The notes under the pieces are model-generated. The model was not told where the DNA came from, did no database searches, and saw only the letters and a program-made list of their open reading frames with translations. 64,000 nucleotides of DNA from Methylocystis sp. GTDB taxonomy: Bacteria; Pseudomonadota; Alphaproteobacteria; Rhizobiales; Beijerinckiaceae. The position numbers and the translations under genes were made by a program. This document shows positions 1-9,773 of the stretch, in pieces. Where the stretch lies: assembly GCA_016178015.1 (NCBI GenBank), contig JACOUB010000032.1, positions 1-64,000 of the forward strand, written 5' to 3'. Position 1 is the stretch's first letter; every line of letters starts with the position of its first letter.

Positions 1-579
1 TTCGGCGCGGTCGGCCGGCATGCGGCAAGATTTCTGGCTCGCAAAGGCGCGCGGCTGGTCGGCGTTGCGGATCGCCAAGGCGCCATCGCCGACGCGGCGG
101 GTCTCGACATCGAAGCGCTGATCCGCTTGAAGAGGCGGGGGCGCAGCGTTGTGAATTATCAGCCTGCGGCGATCATAGACGCCGAGGCTCTCGTCGCACT
201 GCCCTGCGACATTTGGATTCCCGCGGCGCGGCCGGACGTGCTGCGCGCCGATAATGTCGATCGGCTCGACTGCAAGCTGGTGGTGCAAGGCGCCAATATC
301 CCCGCGACCCCGGACGCCGAGAAGCGCATGTTCGAACGCGGCATCATGAGCTTGCCGGATTTCATCGCCAACGCCGGCGGCGTCATTTGCGGGGCCGTGG
401 AGTTCGGCGGCGGCGCCGAGGCGGAAGCGTTCACGGCGATAAAGGAAAAAATCGGCCGCAACACGCGCGAAATATTGGAGCGCGCGCGCGACAAACATGT
501 ATCCGCGCGCGACGCGGCGAGCGAGATCGTCAAAGAGCGGCTGCGCAAGCTGATGGCGTTTCGCCGTTGGCGTCAGTAG
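1..579 (+). CDS. gdhA: Glu/Leu/Phe/Val dehydrogenase, C-terminal part (5' end outside window)
   Basis: Only the NAD(P)-binding half is present; the frame is open from base 1. It starts with the glycine-rich dinucleotide loop FGAVGRHAARF. Further on are QGANIPATPDAE and LPDFIANAGGV, both typical of the C-terminal domain of glutamate dehydrogenases, which oxidatively deaminate glutamate to 2-oxoglutarate. About 190 residues are visible of the usual 410-430. The stop codon overlaps the thiolase stop tail-to-tail by 7 bases, so the two genes converge. A role at the end of the nearby arginine/proline-to-glutamate route is inferred from position only. A leucine or valine dehydrogenase of the same superfamily cannot be excluded without the N-terminal half. 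Confidence 0.85.
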   Translation, partial: FGAVGRHAARFLARKGARLVGVADRQGAIADAAGLDIEALIRLKRRGRSVVNYQPAAIIDAEALVALPCDIWIPAARPDVLRADNVDRLDCKLVVQGANIPATPDAEKRMFERGIMSLPDFIANAGGVICGAVEFGGGAEAEAFTAIKEKIGRNTREILERARDKHVSARDAASEIVKERLRKLMAFRRWRQ

Positions 580-1763
580 ATCGGCTCGATGGCGAGCGCA
601 GTGGCCTCGCCGCCGCCGATGCAGAGCGCCGCAACTCCCCGTCGCAGCCGGTGTTGTCGCAAGGCCGCCAGCAACGCGACCACGATGCGCGCGCCCGAGG
701 CGCCGATCGGGTGGCCGAGCGCGCAGGCGCCGCCGTGGATGTTCACCTTGGCGTGCGCAAGATCGAGTTCCTGCATCGCCGCCAACACGACGACCGCGAA
801 GGCTTCGTTGATCTCGAACAGATCGACGTCGGCGAGCGACCAGGCGAGTTGGTCCATCAGCTTGCGGATGGCGCCGATCGGCGCGGTCGGAAAGAGATGC
901 GGCGCGCCGGCGTGCGTGGCATGGCCGGAAATCGCGGCAAGGGGCGTGAGCCCCAGTCGTTCGGCGCGCGCGCGGCGCATCAACACGACGGCTGCGGCGC
1001 CGTCGGAGATCGAACTTGAATTGGCCGCCGTCACCGTGCCGCCGTCGCGAAACGCCGGCTTCAGCTTGGGGATGTCCTCCAGCTTCGCCTTCGTTGGCAG
1101 TTCGTCTTGCTTGATCAGCTTTTCGCTCTTGCGGCTCTTGGCGACGACCGGCGCGATTTCGTCGTCGAAACTCAAGTCGGCGATCGCTCTTTGGGCGCGC
1201 GTCAAGGAGCTGATTGCGTAATCGTCCTGCCTTGCTCGCGTGAACTGATAGGCGGTGGCGCAATCTTCGGCGAACGAGCCCATCGCGCGCCCCTTGTCAT
1301 AGGCGTCCTCGAGGCCGTCGAGAAACATGTGGTCGACGATCTTGCCATGGCCCATGCGATATCCGGATCGCGCGCGATCGAGCAGATAGGGCGCGTTGCT
1401 CATGCTCTCCATGCCGCCCGCCACGACGATTTCTGCGCCGCCCGCCAGCAGTTGATCATGCGCCGCCATGATCGCCTTCATCCCCGAGCCGCACATCTTG
1501 TTGATGGTCGTGCAGCCGATCGCCTCCGACAGACCTGCGCCGAACGAGGCTTGCCGGGCCGGCGCCTGTCCGAGGCCGGCAGATAACACGCAGCCCATGA
1601 CGACTTCGTCGATCTGATCTTTCGGCGTTCCGGATCGCGAGATGGCCGCCGCGATCGCGGCCGCGCCGAGCTCCGGCGCCCTGACGTCCTTCAGGTCGCC
1701 GAGAAACCCGCCGATCGGCGTGCGCGCGGCGCCGACGATGACAATGGGGTCGTGAGCTTTCAT
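573..1763 (-). CDS. atoB: Acetyl-CoA acetyltransferase (thiolase)
   Basis: This 396-residue thiolase has normal family length. It interconverts acetoacetyl-CoA plus CoA with two acetyl-CoA. The nucleophilic cysteine lies in NKMCGSGMKA (Cys91), the catalytic histidine in GGACALGHPIGASG (about His351) and the second cysteine in CIGGGEA (about Cys381). NEAFAVV is also present. It is the last gene downstream of the leucine/valine degradation genes, separated from them by a palindromic repeat. It would finish the route from acetoacetyl-CoA. A biosynthetic PhaA role in polyhydroxybutyrate formation is equally possible, but no phaB is adjacent. Confidence 0.9.
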   Translation of the reverse strand: MKAHDPIVIVGAARTPIGGFLGDLKDVRAPELGAAAIAAAISRSGTPKDQIDEVVMGCVLSAGLGQAPARQASFGAGLSEAIGCTTINKMCGSGMKAIMAAHDQLLAGGAEIVVAGGMESMSNAPYLLDRARSGYRMGHGKIVDHMFLDGLEDAYDKGRAMGSFAEDCATAYQFTRARQDDYAISSLTRAQRAIADLSFDDEIAPVVAKSRKSEKLIKQDELPTKAKLEDIPKLKPAFRDGGTVTAANSSSISDGAAAVVLMRRARAERLGLTPLAAISGHATHAGAPHLFPTAPIGAIRKLMDQLAWSLADVDLFEINEAFAVVVLAAMQELDLAHAKVNIHGGACALGHPIGASGARIVVALLAALRQHRLRRGVAALCIGGGEATALAIEPIY

Positions 1764-1837
1764 AGAGGCTCCATTTTGGCGGGCATACAGGATATAATAA
1801 AAGAGCGCGACTGGATTGTTTCAAGTTGATCCGTCAG

Positions 1838-2018
1838 CGCGTCATGGCCGGGCTTGTCCCGGCCATCCACGCCGGGACGCGACAGCAATTCTTCCAAGGG
1901 AAGCGAAAATGTCCCGCCTCTCCTTCAAAACGCGTCGCAGCTTGTCGGCGTGGATGCCCGCGACATAGGCGAGCGAAGCGACGCCGTCTTCGACGGTTTT
2001 GCGCGGGCATGACGGGTG
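1838..2018. repeat. Intergenic palindromic repeat, family A
   Basis: The stretch between the thiolase start and the hibch stop contains no credible gene. It starts with a hairpin (CATGGCCGGG / CCCGGCCATCC) and ends with the related inverted half (GGCGTGGATGCCCGCG...GCGGGCATGACGG). The same modules recur at about 17996-18130 and 46077-46244, with a half copy near 32590-32625. Short open frames here read arginine-rich repeat sequence and were discarded. Confidence 0.8.
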
Positions 2019-2039
2019 AATGTTTTCTCGCCGTTGGCG

Positions 2040-3101
2040 TTACTTCCGTTTCCACGGCCGAAAGATCGGTTCCGGGTCGCCGGTTCCTTCCAAGAGGGTT
2101 GCGATGAGCGATGGAGGAACATGCTCGACGCTCGCCGGAAACCAGCGTGGATCATGGTCCTTGTCGATGACTGCGGCGCGGATGCCTTCGTATAGATCGT
2201 GCGTCTCCAGGAGGCTGCACGCGGCTCGATATTCGTTTGTGAGGCATGTCCCCAATGCGTCCGCCGCCATTGCTCTTTTTAACAATTCGTGGGTGAGCTT
2301 CAAGCTGGTCGGAGAGCGCTTGTAGATGTCGCTGGCCGCTTGCCGCGCAAAGTCGGAGCCGTCATCGACGAGCGCCGCAATGATCTCCTCGACGCTCTCG
2401 CGCATCATCGCCGTGTCGAGCAACGCTTTCTCGTTTTCAAGGACGCCGACGTCGGGGAGGCATGCAAAACTCGACAGCACAGGATCGACATCGTCGCGCC
2501 CGCCGATATTCGCGAGCTGCTTCAGCAAGTCGGGAAGGCGCGCGGAGTCCACGAGGATATCCGCGAGACCGACATGAATCGCATCTGCGGCGCCGACCGT
2601 GGAACCCGACAGCGCCATGTATATCCCAGCGCCGCCGTCGCGGGTCAGCAGCCAGGTTCCGCCCACGTCCGGAATAAACCCGATGCCGGTCTCGGGCATC
2701 GCCAAGCGCGTGCGTTCCGTCACGATGCGGCGATTGCCGTGCGCTGAAATCCCGACGCCGCCGCCCATGACGACGCCGTCCATGACCGCCACGTAGTATT
2801 TCGGAAACGACGCTATGCGCGCATTGAGTTCGTATTCCTCGCGCCAGAATGTCTTGTATTGGTCGCGATTTCCCTGGCGCGCTTGATAGAGGGCGCGGAT
2901 GTCGCCGCCGGCGCAAAGTCCGCGCTCGCCGGCTCCAGTTACGACGACGGCGCAAATTTCCGGATCGGCGCCGAAATCATCCAACGCTGCGGCGAAGGCG
3001 CGCACCATGTCCAGCGTAAGGCTGTTCAACGCCTTGGGGCGGTTGAGACAGATTGTCCCCGTATGCGTCGATCGCGACACGAGAAGCTCGTCTTCGCTCA
3101 T
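2040..3101 (-). CDS. 3-hydroxyisobutyryl-CoA hydrolase (enoyl-CoA hydratase/isomerase family)
   Basis: This 353-residue crotonase-fold protein has the longer length and layout of 3-hydroxyisobutyryl-CoA hydrolases of valine catabolism: LNRPKALNSL near the N-terminus, CAGGDIRALYQ in the oxyanion region and GGVGISAHGNRRIVTERTRLAMPETGIG in two adjoining blocks. The C-terminal region, with KRSPTSLKLTHELLKRA, is typical of HIBCH proteins. It hydrolyses 3-hydroxyisobutyryl-CoA to free 3-hydroxyisobutyrate. It sits 45 bases downstream of the HMG-CoA lyase gene on the same strand, extending the leucine operon toward valine degradation. A plain enoyl-CoA hydratase is less likely given the length. Confidence 0.85.
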   Translation of the reverse strand: MSEDELLVSRSTHTGTICLNRPKALNSLTLDMVRAFAAALDDFGADPEICAVVVTGAGERGLCAGGDIRALYQARQGNRDQYKTFWREEYELNARIASFPKYYVAVMDGVVMGGGVGISAHGNRRIVTERTRLAMPETGIGFIPDVGGTWLLTRDGGAGIYMALSGSTVGAADAIHVGLADILVDSARLPDLLKQLANIGGRDDVDPVLSSFACLPDVGVLENEKALLDTAMMRESVEEIIAALVDDGSDFARQAASDIYKRSPTSLKLTHELLKRAMAADALGTCLTNEYRAACSLLETHDLYEGIRAAVIDKDHDPRWFPASVEHVPPSLIATLLEGTGDPEPIFRPWKRK

Positions 3102-3146
3102 GCGGTTTCGCGCTCCCCTGTCTTACGTCCGCATCGAGACGGACGA

Positions 3147-4058
3147 TCATGCTTTCTTGCGTTGCGCCATCATGGCGCGCGAGACGCGGCTGTCAGGCGT
3201 CCGACCGAGACGCCGCGAGATGAAATCGCCGGCGTCGATCAAGACGGCGAGGTCAACCCCGGTTTCGACGCCCATGCCGTTCAGCATATAGACGACGTCC
3301 TCGGTCGCGACATTGCCGCTTGCGCCAGGCGCATAAGGGCACCCGCCGAGACCGGCGACAGAGCTGTCGATTGAGCTGACGCCCAATTCCAAACAGGCGA
3401 AGATATTGGCCAGCGCCTGGCCGTAGGTGTCATGGAAATGCAGAGCGAGGCGATCGATGGGCGCCTCGCGCGCGACCGCTTCGATCAGTTTCCTCGCCTG
3501 CAACGGCGTGCCGACGCCGATGGTGTCGCCAAGCGAAATCTCGTTACAGCCGATAGCGGCCAAATCGCGCGCCACGGCTGCAACTTTGGTCGGCGCGATC
3601 TCGCCTTCGTATGGGCAGCCGAGGACGCACGAGACATAGCCTCGAACCGTTATCCCGGCTTGTTTGGCCTTTTCGACGACCGGGACAAAGCGCTCGAGGC
3701 TTTCGGCAATCGAGCAATTGATGTTGTTTTGCGAAAAGGTCTCCGACGCCGCGGCGAATACCGCGATTTCCGTCACGCCGCTCGCCAGCGCCAGTTCGAG
3801 GCCGTGTAGATTCGGAACGAGGACGGACAGTCGCACGCCCGGCAGCGAAGGCAACTTCGCGAGAACCTCGGCGGTCGAAGCCATCTGCGGGACGCACTTG
3901 GCGGAGACGAAACTTCCCGCCTCGATGTTGGCGAGGCCCGCCTTCGCCAGCATTTCGATCAGCGCAACTTTGGTCTCGACGGACACAGTCGCGGCTTCGT
4001 TCTGCAGTCCGTCGCGGGGGCCGACCTCGACGATGCGAACGCGGCGGGGAAAGCTCAT
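3147..4058 (-). CDS. mvaB: Hydroxymethylglutaryl-CoA lyase
   Basis: This 303-residue TIM-barrel lyase cleaves HMG-CoA into acetoacetate and acetyl-CoA, the last step of leucine degradation (LiuE). The metal/substrate motif VEVGPRDGLQNE lies near residue 10. The signature GLGGCPYAPGASGN carries the active-site cysteine (Cys240), and HFHDTYGQALAN supplies metal-binding histidines. Its start overlaps the stop of liuD by 4 bases (ATGA), so translational coupling is likely. The gene order liuA-B-C-D-E matches the classical liu operon. Confidence 0.95.
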   Translation of the reverse strand: MSFPRRVRIVEVGPRDGLQNEAATVSVETKVALIEMLAKAGLANIEAGSFVSAKCVPQMASTAEVLAKLPSLPGVRLSVLVPNLHGLELALASGVTEIAVFAAASETFSQNNINCSIAESLERFVPVVEKAKQAGITVRGYVSCVLGCPYEGEIAPTKVAAVARDLAAIGCNEISLGDTIGVGTPLQARKLIEAVAREAPIDRLALHFHDTYGQALANIFACLELGVSSIDSSVAGLGGCPYAPGASGNVATEDVVYMLNGMGVETGVDLAVLIDAGDFISRRLGRTPDSRVSRAMMAQRKKA

Positions 4059-6067
4059 GCGGCTTCCCCCTCACGCAGGACGATCAGCTCGGCGCCTTCC
4101 GGCGCCATGTCGCCCGCGGCGTAGCGAATCTCGACGACCGCGCCGTCCCGTGGCGCCGCCAGCGTCAGCTCCATCTTCATCGCTTCGAGCACGATGAGCG
4201 GCGTCCCTTTTTTTACGATGTCCCCAGTATCGACCAAAACGCGCGTCACGCGCGCCGGAAGGGGAGCGGTCAACTCGCCGACGGCCGCGCGCTCGACCGG
4301 CGGCGGCGCCAGCGGATCGACATAATTCAGCACGTGGTTTCTGCCGCGTAGCACGACCACCAGCCGGTCGCCTTGTCTGACGACGCGAAGCCTGTGCAAC
4401 ACGCCGTCGACGTAAAGACGCATTCCGTCTTCATCTTCCGCGGCGGCGATCAGGACTGATTTCGTCCTGGCGTCGAGGCGATATGATCCGTCTGGCCGAG
4501 GCGAGATACGAAGCGATATCCTGCGCCCTTCCAGATCGAACGCGATGTCCTGGCGGCCGTCGCCGTTGATCCGCCACGCGTCCGCCATTCCCCAAGGCGA
4601 CCATGGATCGAAAGGATTCGCCGCCTCGGTGGCCTGCCTCGCGCGCAGGTCCGCAATCCATGCCGCCGCGCCCGCAGCAAGACTGGCGATTTCCTCGGTC
4701 TCCGTCAGCGGCGTTGCGGCGATCAACTCGTCGCGATGGCGATCGATGAAACCCGTATCGATCTCTCCGGCGATGAAATCGGGATGCGACGCGACGGCGC
4801 GCAGCAGGTCGAGATTGGTGGCGACGCCGACCACTTCGTAATCGGCGAGCGCGGCTGCGAGCCTTAAGACGGCGCCGCGCCGATCTTCGTCCCAGACGAT
4901 CAGCTTGGCGATCATGGGATCGTAATAGTGCGTGATAAGGTCGCCTCGGCGCACGCCCGTATCGACGCGCACGTTGGCGCCCTCGCGCGGTTCGCGCAGA
5001 TGCTCCAGGACGCCGACGGAGGGCGCAAAGCCGCGCGCCGGGTCTTCCGCATAGACGCGGGCCTCGATCGCATGGCCCCGCACGTTCAGCTCTTCCTGCC
5101 CAAACGGCAATTTCTCGCCGCACGCGACGCGCAACTGCCACTCCACCAAGTCCTGCCGGGCGACCATCTCGGTAATCGGGTGCTCGACCTGCAGACGGGT
5201 ATTCATTTCCAGAAAATAGAAGGACTCGCCCTGCGTCAAGAACTCGACCGTTCCCGCTCCGACATAGGCGACAATGCGAGCGGCGGCGATCGCCGCCTCG
5301 CTGATGGCGCGCTGCAGCGCCGGCTCGAGGCGCGGCGCCGGCGTCTCTTCCAATATTTTCTGATAACGCCTTTGGATCGAACAATCGCGCTCAGGGAAGG
5401 ACACCAAGCCTCCGTGCGCATCCGCAAAAATCTGGACCTCGATGTGCCGAGGCCGCGTCAAATATTTCTCGATCAACAGACGATCGTCGCCGAAGGCGGC
5501 CAGCGCCTCGCGCCGGGCCGCCTCACAGGCGGACGGTAAATCGTCGGCGCGTTCGACGATCCGCATGCCCTTGCCGCCGCCGCCGGCGGAAGCCTTGACC
5601 AGTATCGGAAATCCAACGTCCCGGGCGGCGCTCGCCAAGCCCGCCAAATCCTGCGCATCGCCATGGTGGCCCGGAACGACGGGAACGCCGGCGCGTTGCA
5701 TCAGCGCTTTCGCCGCGGCCTTCGAGCCCATGATGCGCATGGCTTGCGGCGGCGGGCCGATGAAGGCGATTCCCGCAGCGGCGCAGGCTTCGGCAAATTC
5801 CGCGTTCTCCGCAAGAAAGCCGTAGCCCGGATGCACCGCTTGCGCCCCCGAGCGGCGGGCGATGCCCATGATCTTGTCGATCACGAGATAGCTTTCGCGC
5901 GCCGGCGCCGGGCCGATCGGCCATGCCTCGTCTGCGAGATCGACATGGCGGGCGTTTGCATCCGCTTCCGAATAGACCGCGACGGTTCTGACGCCGAGAC
6001 GTTGTGCCGTGGCCATCACCCGGCAGGCGACCTCGCCGCGATTGGCGATCAGCATCTTCTGAAACAT
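4055..6067 (-). CDS. liuD: Methylcrotonyl-CoA carboxylase alpha (biotin) subunit
   Basis: This 670-residue protein has a biotin carboxylase domain first (NRGEVACRVMATA at the start, an ATP-grasp region with KASAGGGGKGMRI, and EMNTRLQVEHPITE). A middle linker follows, then a C-terminal biotinyl domain with EAMKMEL, where Lys631 should carry biotin. It carboxylates biotin with bicarbonate and ATP, and the LiuB partner transfers the carboxyl group to 3-methylcrotonyl-CoA. It sits between liuC and liuE with no gaps. Propionyl-CoA carboxylase alpha is the alternative for this fold, but the flanking liu genes settle the call. Confidence 0.94.
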   Translation of the reverse strand: MFQKMLIANRGEVACRVMATAQRLGVRTVAVYSEADANARHVDLADEAWPIGPAPARESYLVIDKIMGIARRSGAQAVHPGYGFLAENAEFAEACAAAGIAFIGPPPQAMRIMGSKAAAKALMQRAGVPVVPGHHGDAQDLAGLASAARDVGFPILVKASAGGGGKGMRIVERADDLPSACEAARREALAAFGDDRLLIEKYLTRPRHIEVQIFADAHGGLVSFPERDCSIQRRYQKILEETPAPRLEPALQRAISEAAIAAARIVAYVGAGTVEFLTQGESFYFLEMNTRLQVEHPITEMVARQDLVEWQLRVACGEKLPFGQEELNVRGHAIEARVYAEDPARGFAPSVGVLEHLREPREGANVRVDTGVRRGDLITHYYDPMIAKLIVWDEDRRGAVLRLAAALADYEVVGVATNLDLLRAVASHPDFIAGEIDTGFIDRHRDELIAATPLTETEEIASLAAGAAAWIADLRARQATEAANPFDPWSPWGMADAWRINGDGRQDIAFDLEGRRISLRISPRPDGSYRLDARTKSVLIAAAEDEDGMRLYVDGVLHRLRVVRQGDRLVVVLRGRNHVLNYVDPLAPPPVERAAVGELTAPLPARVTRVLVDTGDIVKKGTPLIVLEAMKMELTLAAPRDGAVVEIRYAAGDMAPEGAELIVLREGEAA

Positions 6068-6068
6068 T

Positions 6069-6863
6069 TCAGCCGTTCCGATCCATGCGCCAGGCGGGAA
6101 TACGTTTGTCGAGAAATGCGCTCAATCCTTCGCGGCCTTCAACGGACGCCCGGCGCGCCGCGATGCGCCGTGCGGTCTCGCGGGCAAGCTCGTCGTCGAT
6201 CGGACGCCCCTCGCACAACAAGGCGATCGCCTTGGCTTCGCTCTGGGCTCCGGGCGCGCCAAGCAGCAGCGCATCGATCAGCCTGTCGCGCGCCTGCGCC
6301 AACTCTCCTTGCAAAACGACCTCGTGCGCCAAGCCGATCTCGAGCGCGCGTTCGGCGGACATCGCCTCCGCGGTGAGAAAATAGCGGCGCGCCTGGCGGG
6401 CGCCGATCGCTCTGATCACGAACGGGGCGATCACGGCGGGAATGATGCCGAGTTTTACCTCGCTCAGGCAAAAGCTCGCCTCTCGGGAGGCGACGACGAT
6501 GTCGCAACACGCGGCGAGCCCGACGCCGCCGCCATATGCGGCGCCATGCACAAGGGCGATGGTCGGCTTCGTCAGCCGGTCGAGCGTGCGCATGAGCGCG
6601 GCGAGCGCGAGGGCGTCGGCCTCGTTCGCTTCGAAGCTGTCGTTCGCCATCCGCTTCATCCACTCGATGTCGCCGCCGGCGCAAAAGCTCTCGCCGGCGC
6701 CTGCGATCACGACGATGCGCACGTCGGAGCGAGCGTCGAGGCGCTTCAAGGCGGCGGTGGCGTGCGCAACCAGCGCTTCGTCGAAGGCGTTGCGCCGTTC
6801 GGGCCGGTTCAAGGTCAGAGTGGCGACGCCGCGGGCGTCGACCTCTTGCAAGAGATCGTCCAT
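6069..6863 (-). CDS. liuC: Methylglutaconyl-CoA hydratase (enoyl-CoA hydratase family)
   Basis: This 264-residue crotonase has LNRPERRNAFDEALV at the start, AGAGESFCAGGDIEWM in the oxyanion hole region and HGAAYGGGVGLAACCD around residues 105-120. The position between the two methylcrotonyl-CoA carboxylase genes indicates hydration of 3-methylglutaconyl-CoA to HMG-CoA in leucine breakdown. It lies 1 base upstream of liuD and 7 bases downstream of liuB, so it is clearly cotranscribed. Confidence 0.9.
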   Translation of the reverse strand: MDDLLQEVDARGVATLTLNRPERRNAFDEALVAHATAALKRLDARSDVRIVVIAGAGESFCAGGDIEWMKRMANDSFEANEADALALAALMRTLDRLTKPTIALVHGAAYGGGVGLAACCDIVVASREASFCLSEVKLGIIPAVIAPFVIRAIGARQARRYFLTAEAMSAERALEIGLAHEVVLQGELAQARDRLIDALLLGAPGAQSEAKAIALLCEGRPIDDELARETARRIAARRASVEGREGLSAFLDKRIPAWRMDRNG

Positions 6864-6870
6864 CCAGCCC

Positions 6871-8478
6871 TCACATGCGGAACAATCCGAAATGCGTTTC
6901 TTCCGACGGCGCGTTCAAGCTGGCCGAGAGCGCAAGCCCCAGCACGCGGCGCGTGTCGACGGGATCGATGACGCCGTCGTCCCACAGCCGGGCGCTGGCG
7001 TAATAGGGGCGCCCCTGCCGCTCGTATTGCGCGCGAATCGGCGCCGTGAACGCCTCTTCCTCCTCCTGCGGCCAGCTTTCGCCGCGCGCCTTGAGATTGT
7101 CGCGGCGCACGCGGGCGAGGACGCTCGCCGCCTGCTCGCCGCCCATCACGGAAATCCGCGCATTCGGCCACATCCACAAGAACCGCGGCGCATAGGCGCG
7201 CCCGCACATCGCGTAATTGCCGGCGCCGAAGCTGCCGCCGATGATCACCGTGAATTTCGGGACGGCGACGGTTGCGACGGCGGTGACCATCTTCGCCCCG
7301 TCCTTGGCGATGCCGCCGGCTTCGTATTTGCGCCCGACCATGAAGCCCGCGACGTTCTGGAGAAAGACAAGCGGAGTTTGGCGCTGGGCGCACAGCTCGA
7401 TGAAATGAGCGCCTTTTTGCGCGCTCTCGGAAAAAAGGACGCCATTGTTGGCGACGACTCCGACGGGATAGCCGCAAATATGCGCAAAGCCCGCAACCAG
7501 CGTCGGCCCGTAGAGGCGCTTGAATTCGTCGAATTCACTGTCGTCGACAATGCGCGCGATCACTTCGCGAACGTCGTATTGCTTACGCGGCTCGGCCGGG
7601 ATGACGCCGTATAGTTCGGTTGGATCGTATCTCGGCGCCAGCGACTTGCGTAGCACGATCGAAGACTGCTTCGGTCGATCCAGATTGGCGACGATCGTCC
7701 GGGCGACGCCGAGCGCGTGCGCGTCATTTTCGGCGCAATGATCGGCGACGCCGGAGGCGCGGCAATGCACATCGGCGCCGCCGAGCTCTTCGGCGGTCAC
7801 CACTTCGCCGGTCGCGGCGCGCACCAACGGCGGTCCGGCGAGAAAGATCGTCCCTTGACCACGGACAATGATCGTTTCGTCCGCCATCGCCGGGACATAG
7901 GCGCCGCCCGCCGTGCACGAGCCCATGACGACGGCGATCTGGGCGACGCCGCGCGCCGACATATTGGCTTGATTATAGAAAATGCGTCCGAAATGGTCGC
8001 GATCTGGAAAGACCTCGTCCTGGCTCGGCAGATTGGCGCCGCCAGAGTCCACCAGGTAGATGCAAGGCAGACGGTTCTGCGCGGCAATTTCCTGGGCGCG
8101 CAGATGTTTCTTCACCGTCATCGGAAAATAGACGCCGCCCTTCACTGTCGCGTCGTTGGCGACGATCATGCATTCGCGTCCGCACACGCGTCCGATCCCG
8201 GCGACGACGCCGGCGCAAGGAACCCCGCCGCCATACATTTCATGCGCCGCCAGCTGTCCAATTTCCAAGAACGGCGAGAAGGGATCGATCAACGCGTCGA
8301 TGCGTTCGCGCGCCAGCATCTTGCCACGCGCCAGATGACGCGCGCGCGCCGCTTCCCCGCCGCCCTCGCGGATGCGGGCGGCGGTTCGACGCAGCTCCGC
8401 GACCAATGCGGTCATGGCTTCGCAATTGGTCAGATATTCGGGCGAGCGTGCGTCAATAGAGGTTGCGATGACGGGCAT
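6871..8478 (-). CDS. liuB: Methylcrotonyl-CoA carboxylase beta (carboxyltransferase) subunit
   Basis: This 535-residue carboxyltransferase has the usual length. Visible blocks are [40 protein letters not shown] and [14 protein letters not shown]; the last two shape the acyl-CoA and carboxybiotin oxyanion holes. It moves CO2 from biotin on LiuD to 3-methylcrotonyl-CoA. A GGAGAA ribosome-binding site precedes the chosen ATG. It lies 48 bases downstream of liuA. Confidence 0.95.
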   Translation of the reverse strand: MPVIATSIDARSPEYLTNCEAMTALVAELRRTAARIREGGGEAARARHLARGKMLARERIDALIDPFSPFLEIGQLAAHEMYGGGVPCAGVVAGIGRVCGRECMIVANDATVKGGVYFPMTVKKHLRAQEIAAQNRLPCIYLVDSGGANLPSQDEVFPDRDHFGRIFYNQANMSARGVAQIAVVMGSCTAGGAYVPAMADETIIVRGQGTIFLAGPPLVRAATGEVVTAEELGGADVHCRASGVADHCAENDAHALGVARTIVANLDRPKQSSIVLRKSLAPRYDPTELYGVIPAEPRKQYDVREVIARIVDDSEFDEFKRLYGPTLVAGFAHICGYPVGVVANNGVLFSESAQKGAHFIELCAQRQTPLVFLQNVAGFMVGRKYEAGGIAKDGAKMVTAVATVAVPKFTVIIGGSFGAGNYAMCGRAYAPRFLWMWPNARISVMGGEQAASVLARVRRDNLKARGESWPQEEEEAFTAPIRAQYERQGRPYYASARLWDDGVIDPVDTRRVLGLALSASLNAPSEETHFGLFRM

Positions 8479-8526
8479 GTTCTCGTTCTCCGGTCATCCT
8501 TAGGCGCCAAAGCCCGATGGTCCCGT

Positions 8527-9696
8527 TCAGGCGGTTTCCGTGAAAAGCTCGCGGCCGATCAGCATGCGCCGGATCTCGCTGGTGCCGGCGCCGATCTCGT
8601 AAAGTTTCGCGTCGCGCAACAGCCGGCCGGTCGGATAGTCGTTGATGTAGCCGTTGCCGCCCAGGCATTGGATCGCCTCCAGCGCCATCCAGGTGGCCTT
8701 TTCGGCGGCGAACAGGATCGCGCCGGCGGCGTCCTTGCGGGTGGTGCGGCCGCGGTCGCACGCCTTGGCGACCGCATAGACGTACGCCTTGGCGGCGTTC
8801 ATCGCCGTATACATATCGGCGAGCTTCGCTTGCATGATCTCGAATTCGCCGATCGGGTGGCCGAACTGTTTACGATCGTGAACATACGGCACCACCACGT
8901 CCATGCAGGCCTGCATGATGCCGAGCGGCCCTCCCGCCAGCACGGCGCGCTCATAATCGAGCCCGCTCATCAGCACGTTGACGCCGCGTTCCGGCAGCCC
9001 CAAGACATTCTCTTCCGGCGTTTCGCAATTCTCGAACACGAGCTCGCTCGTATTCGACCCGCGCATGCCGAGCTTGTCGAGCTTTTGCGCCGTGGAAAAT
9101 CCTTTAAAACCCTTTTCGATGATGAAAGCGGTGATGCCGTGCGGTCCGGCCGCCGGCGCCGTCTTGGCGTAGACGATCAACACATCCGCATTGGGGCCGT
9201 TGGTGACCCACATCTTATCGCCATTCAACACATAGCGATCGCCGCGTTTTTCGGCGCGCATGCGCATGTTGACGACGTCCGAACCCGCCTCCGGCTCCGA
9301 CATGGCCAGGGCGCCGACATGCTCGCCGGAAACAAGCTTCGGCAAATAGCGGCGCTTCTGGTCGTCAGTGCCGTTGCGATGCAGCTGGTTTAAGCAGAGA
9401 TTGGAATGCGCGCCGTAAGAGAGACCGACGGAAGCGGAGGCTCGGCTGATCTCCTCCATCGCCACGACATGTTCGAGATACCCGAGGCCAGAGCCGCCAT
9501 ATTGCTCGGCGACGGTGACGCCGAGCAGGCCGAGCGCCCCCATTTTCCGCCAGAGATCTGCGGGAAAATCGTTTTCGGCGTCGATCTTGGCGGCGCGCGG
9601 AGCGATTTCGCGCGCGGCGAAATCCTCGACTTGGTCGCGAAGCATGTCGGCGGTCTCGCCGAGATCGAAATCCAACACCGGCATCCAGTGGCGCAT
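8527..9696 (-). CDS. liuA: Isovaleryl-CoA dehydrogenase
   Basis: This 389-residue acyl-CoA dehydrogenase has the FAD-binding blocks [13 protein letters not shown] and [11 protein letters not shown]. The catalytic glutamate lies in [12 protein letters not shown] (Glu249); this placement is characteristic of isovaleryl-CoA dehydrogenases rather than short-chain enzymes. It oxidises isovaleryl-CoA to 3-methylcrotonyl-CoA and passes electrons to ETF. The start has GGAGG 10 bases upstream. An alternative ATG four codons downstream (9684) is less well placed. It heads the liu operon; no liuR-type MerR regulator is adjacent. Confidence 0.94.
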   Translation of the reverse strand: MRHWMPVLDFDLGETADMLRDQVEDFAAREIAPRAAKIDAENDFPADLWRKMGALGLLGVTVAEQYGGSGLGYLEHVVAMEEISRASASVGLSYGAHSNLCLNQLHRNGTDDQKRRYLPKLVSGEHVGALAMSEPEAGSDVVNMRMRAEKRGDRYVLNGDKMWVTNGPNADVLIVYAKTAPAAGPHGITAFIIEKGFKGFSTAQKLDKLGMRGSNTSELVFENCETPEENVLGLPERGVNVLMSGLDYERAVLAGGPLGIMQACMDVVVPYVHDRKQFGHPIGEFEIMQAKLADMYTAMNAAKAYVYAVAKACDRGRTTRKDAAGAILFAAEKATWMALEAIQCLGGNGYINDYPTGRLLRDAKLYEIGAGTSEIRRMLIGRELFTETA

Positions 9697-9773
9697 GGGG
9701 CCGAAACCTCCACTAGCGATGACTAGAGGGTTATATTTGCCGCGCTACCGCGGTTTTCAAGGCGTCTAACGGC

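Noticed and set aside
7717-9393. A 558-codon plus-strand frame opposite liuB and liuA
   Set aside because: It is antisense to two conserved catabolic genes and its composition is that of a reverse-complement frame.
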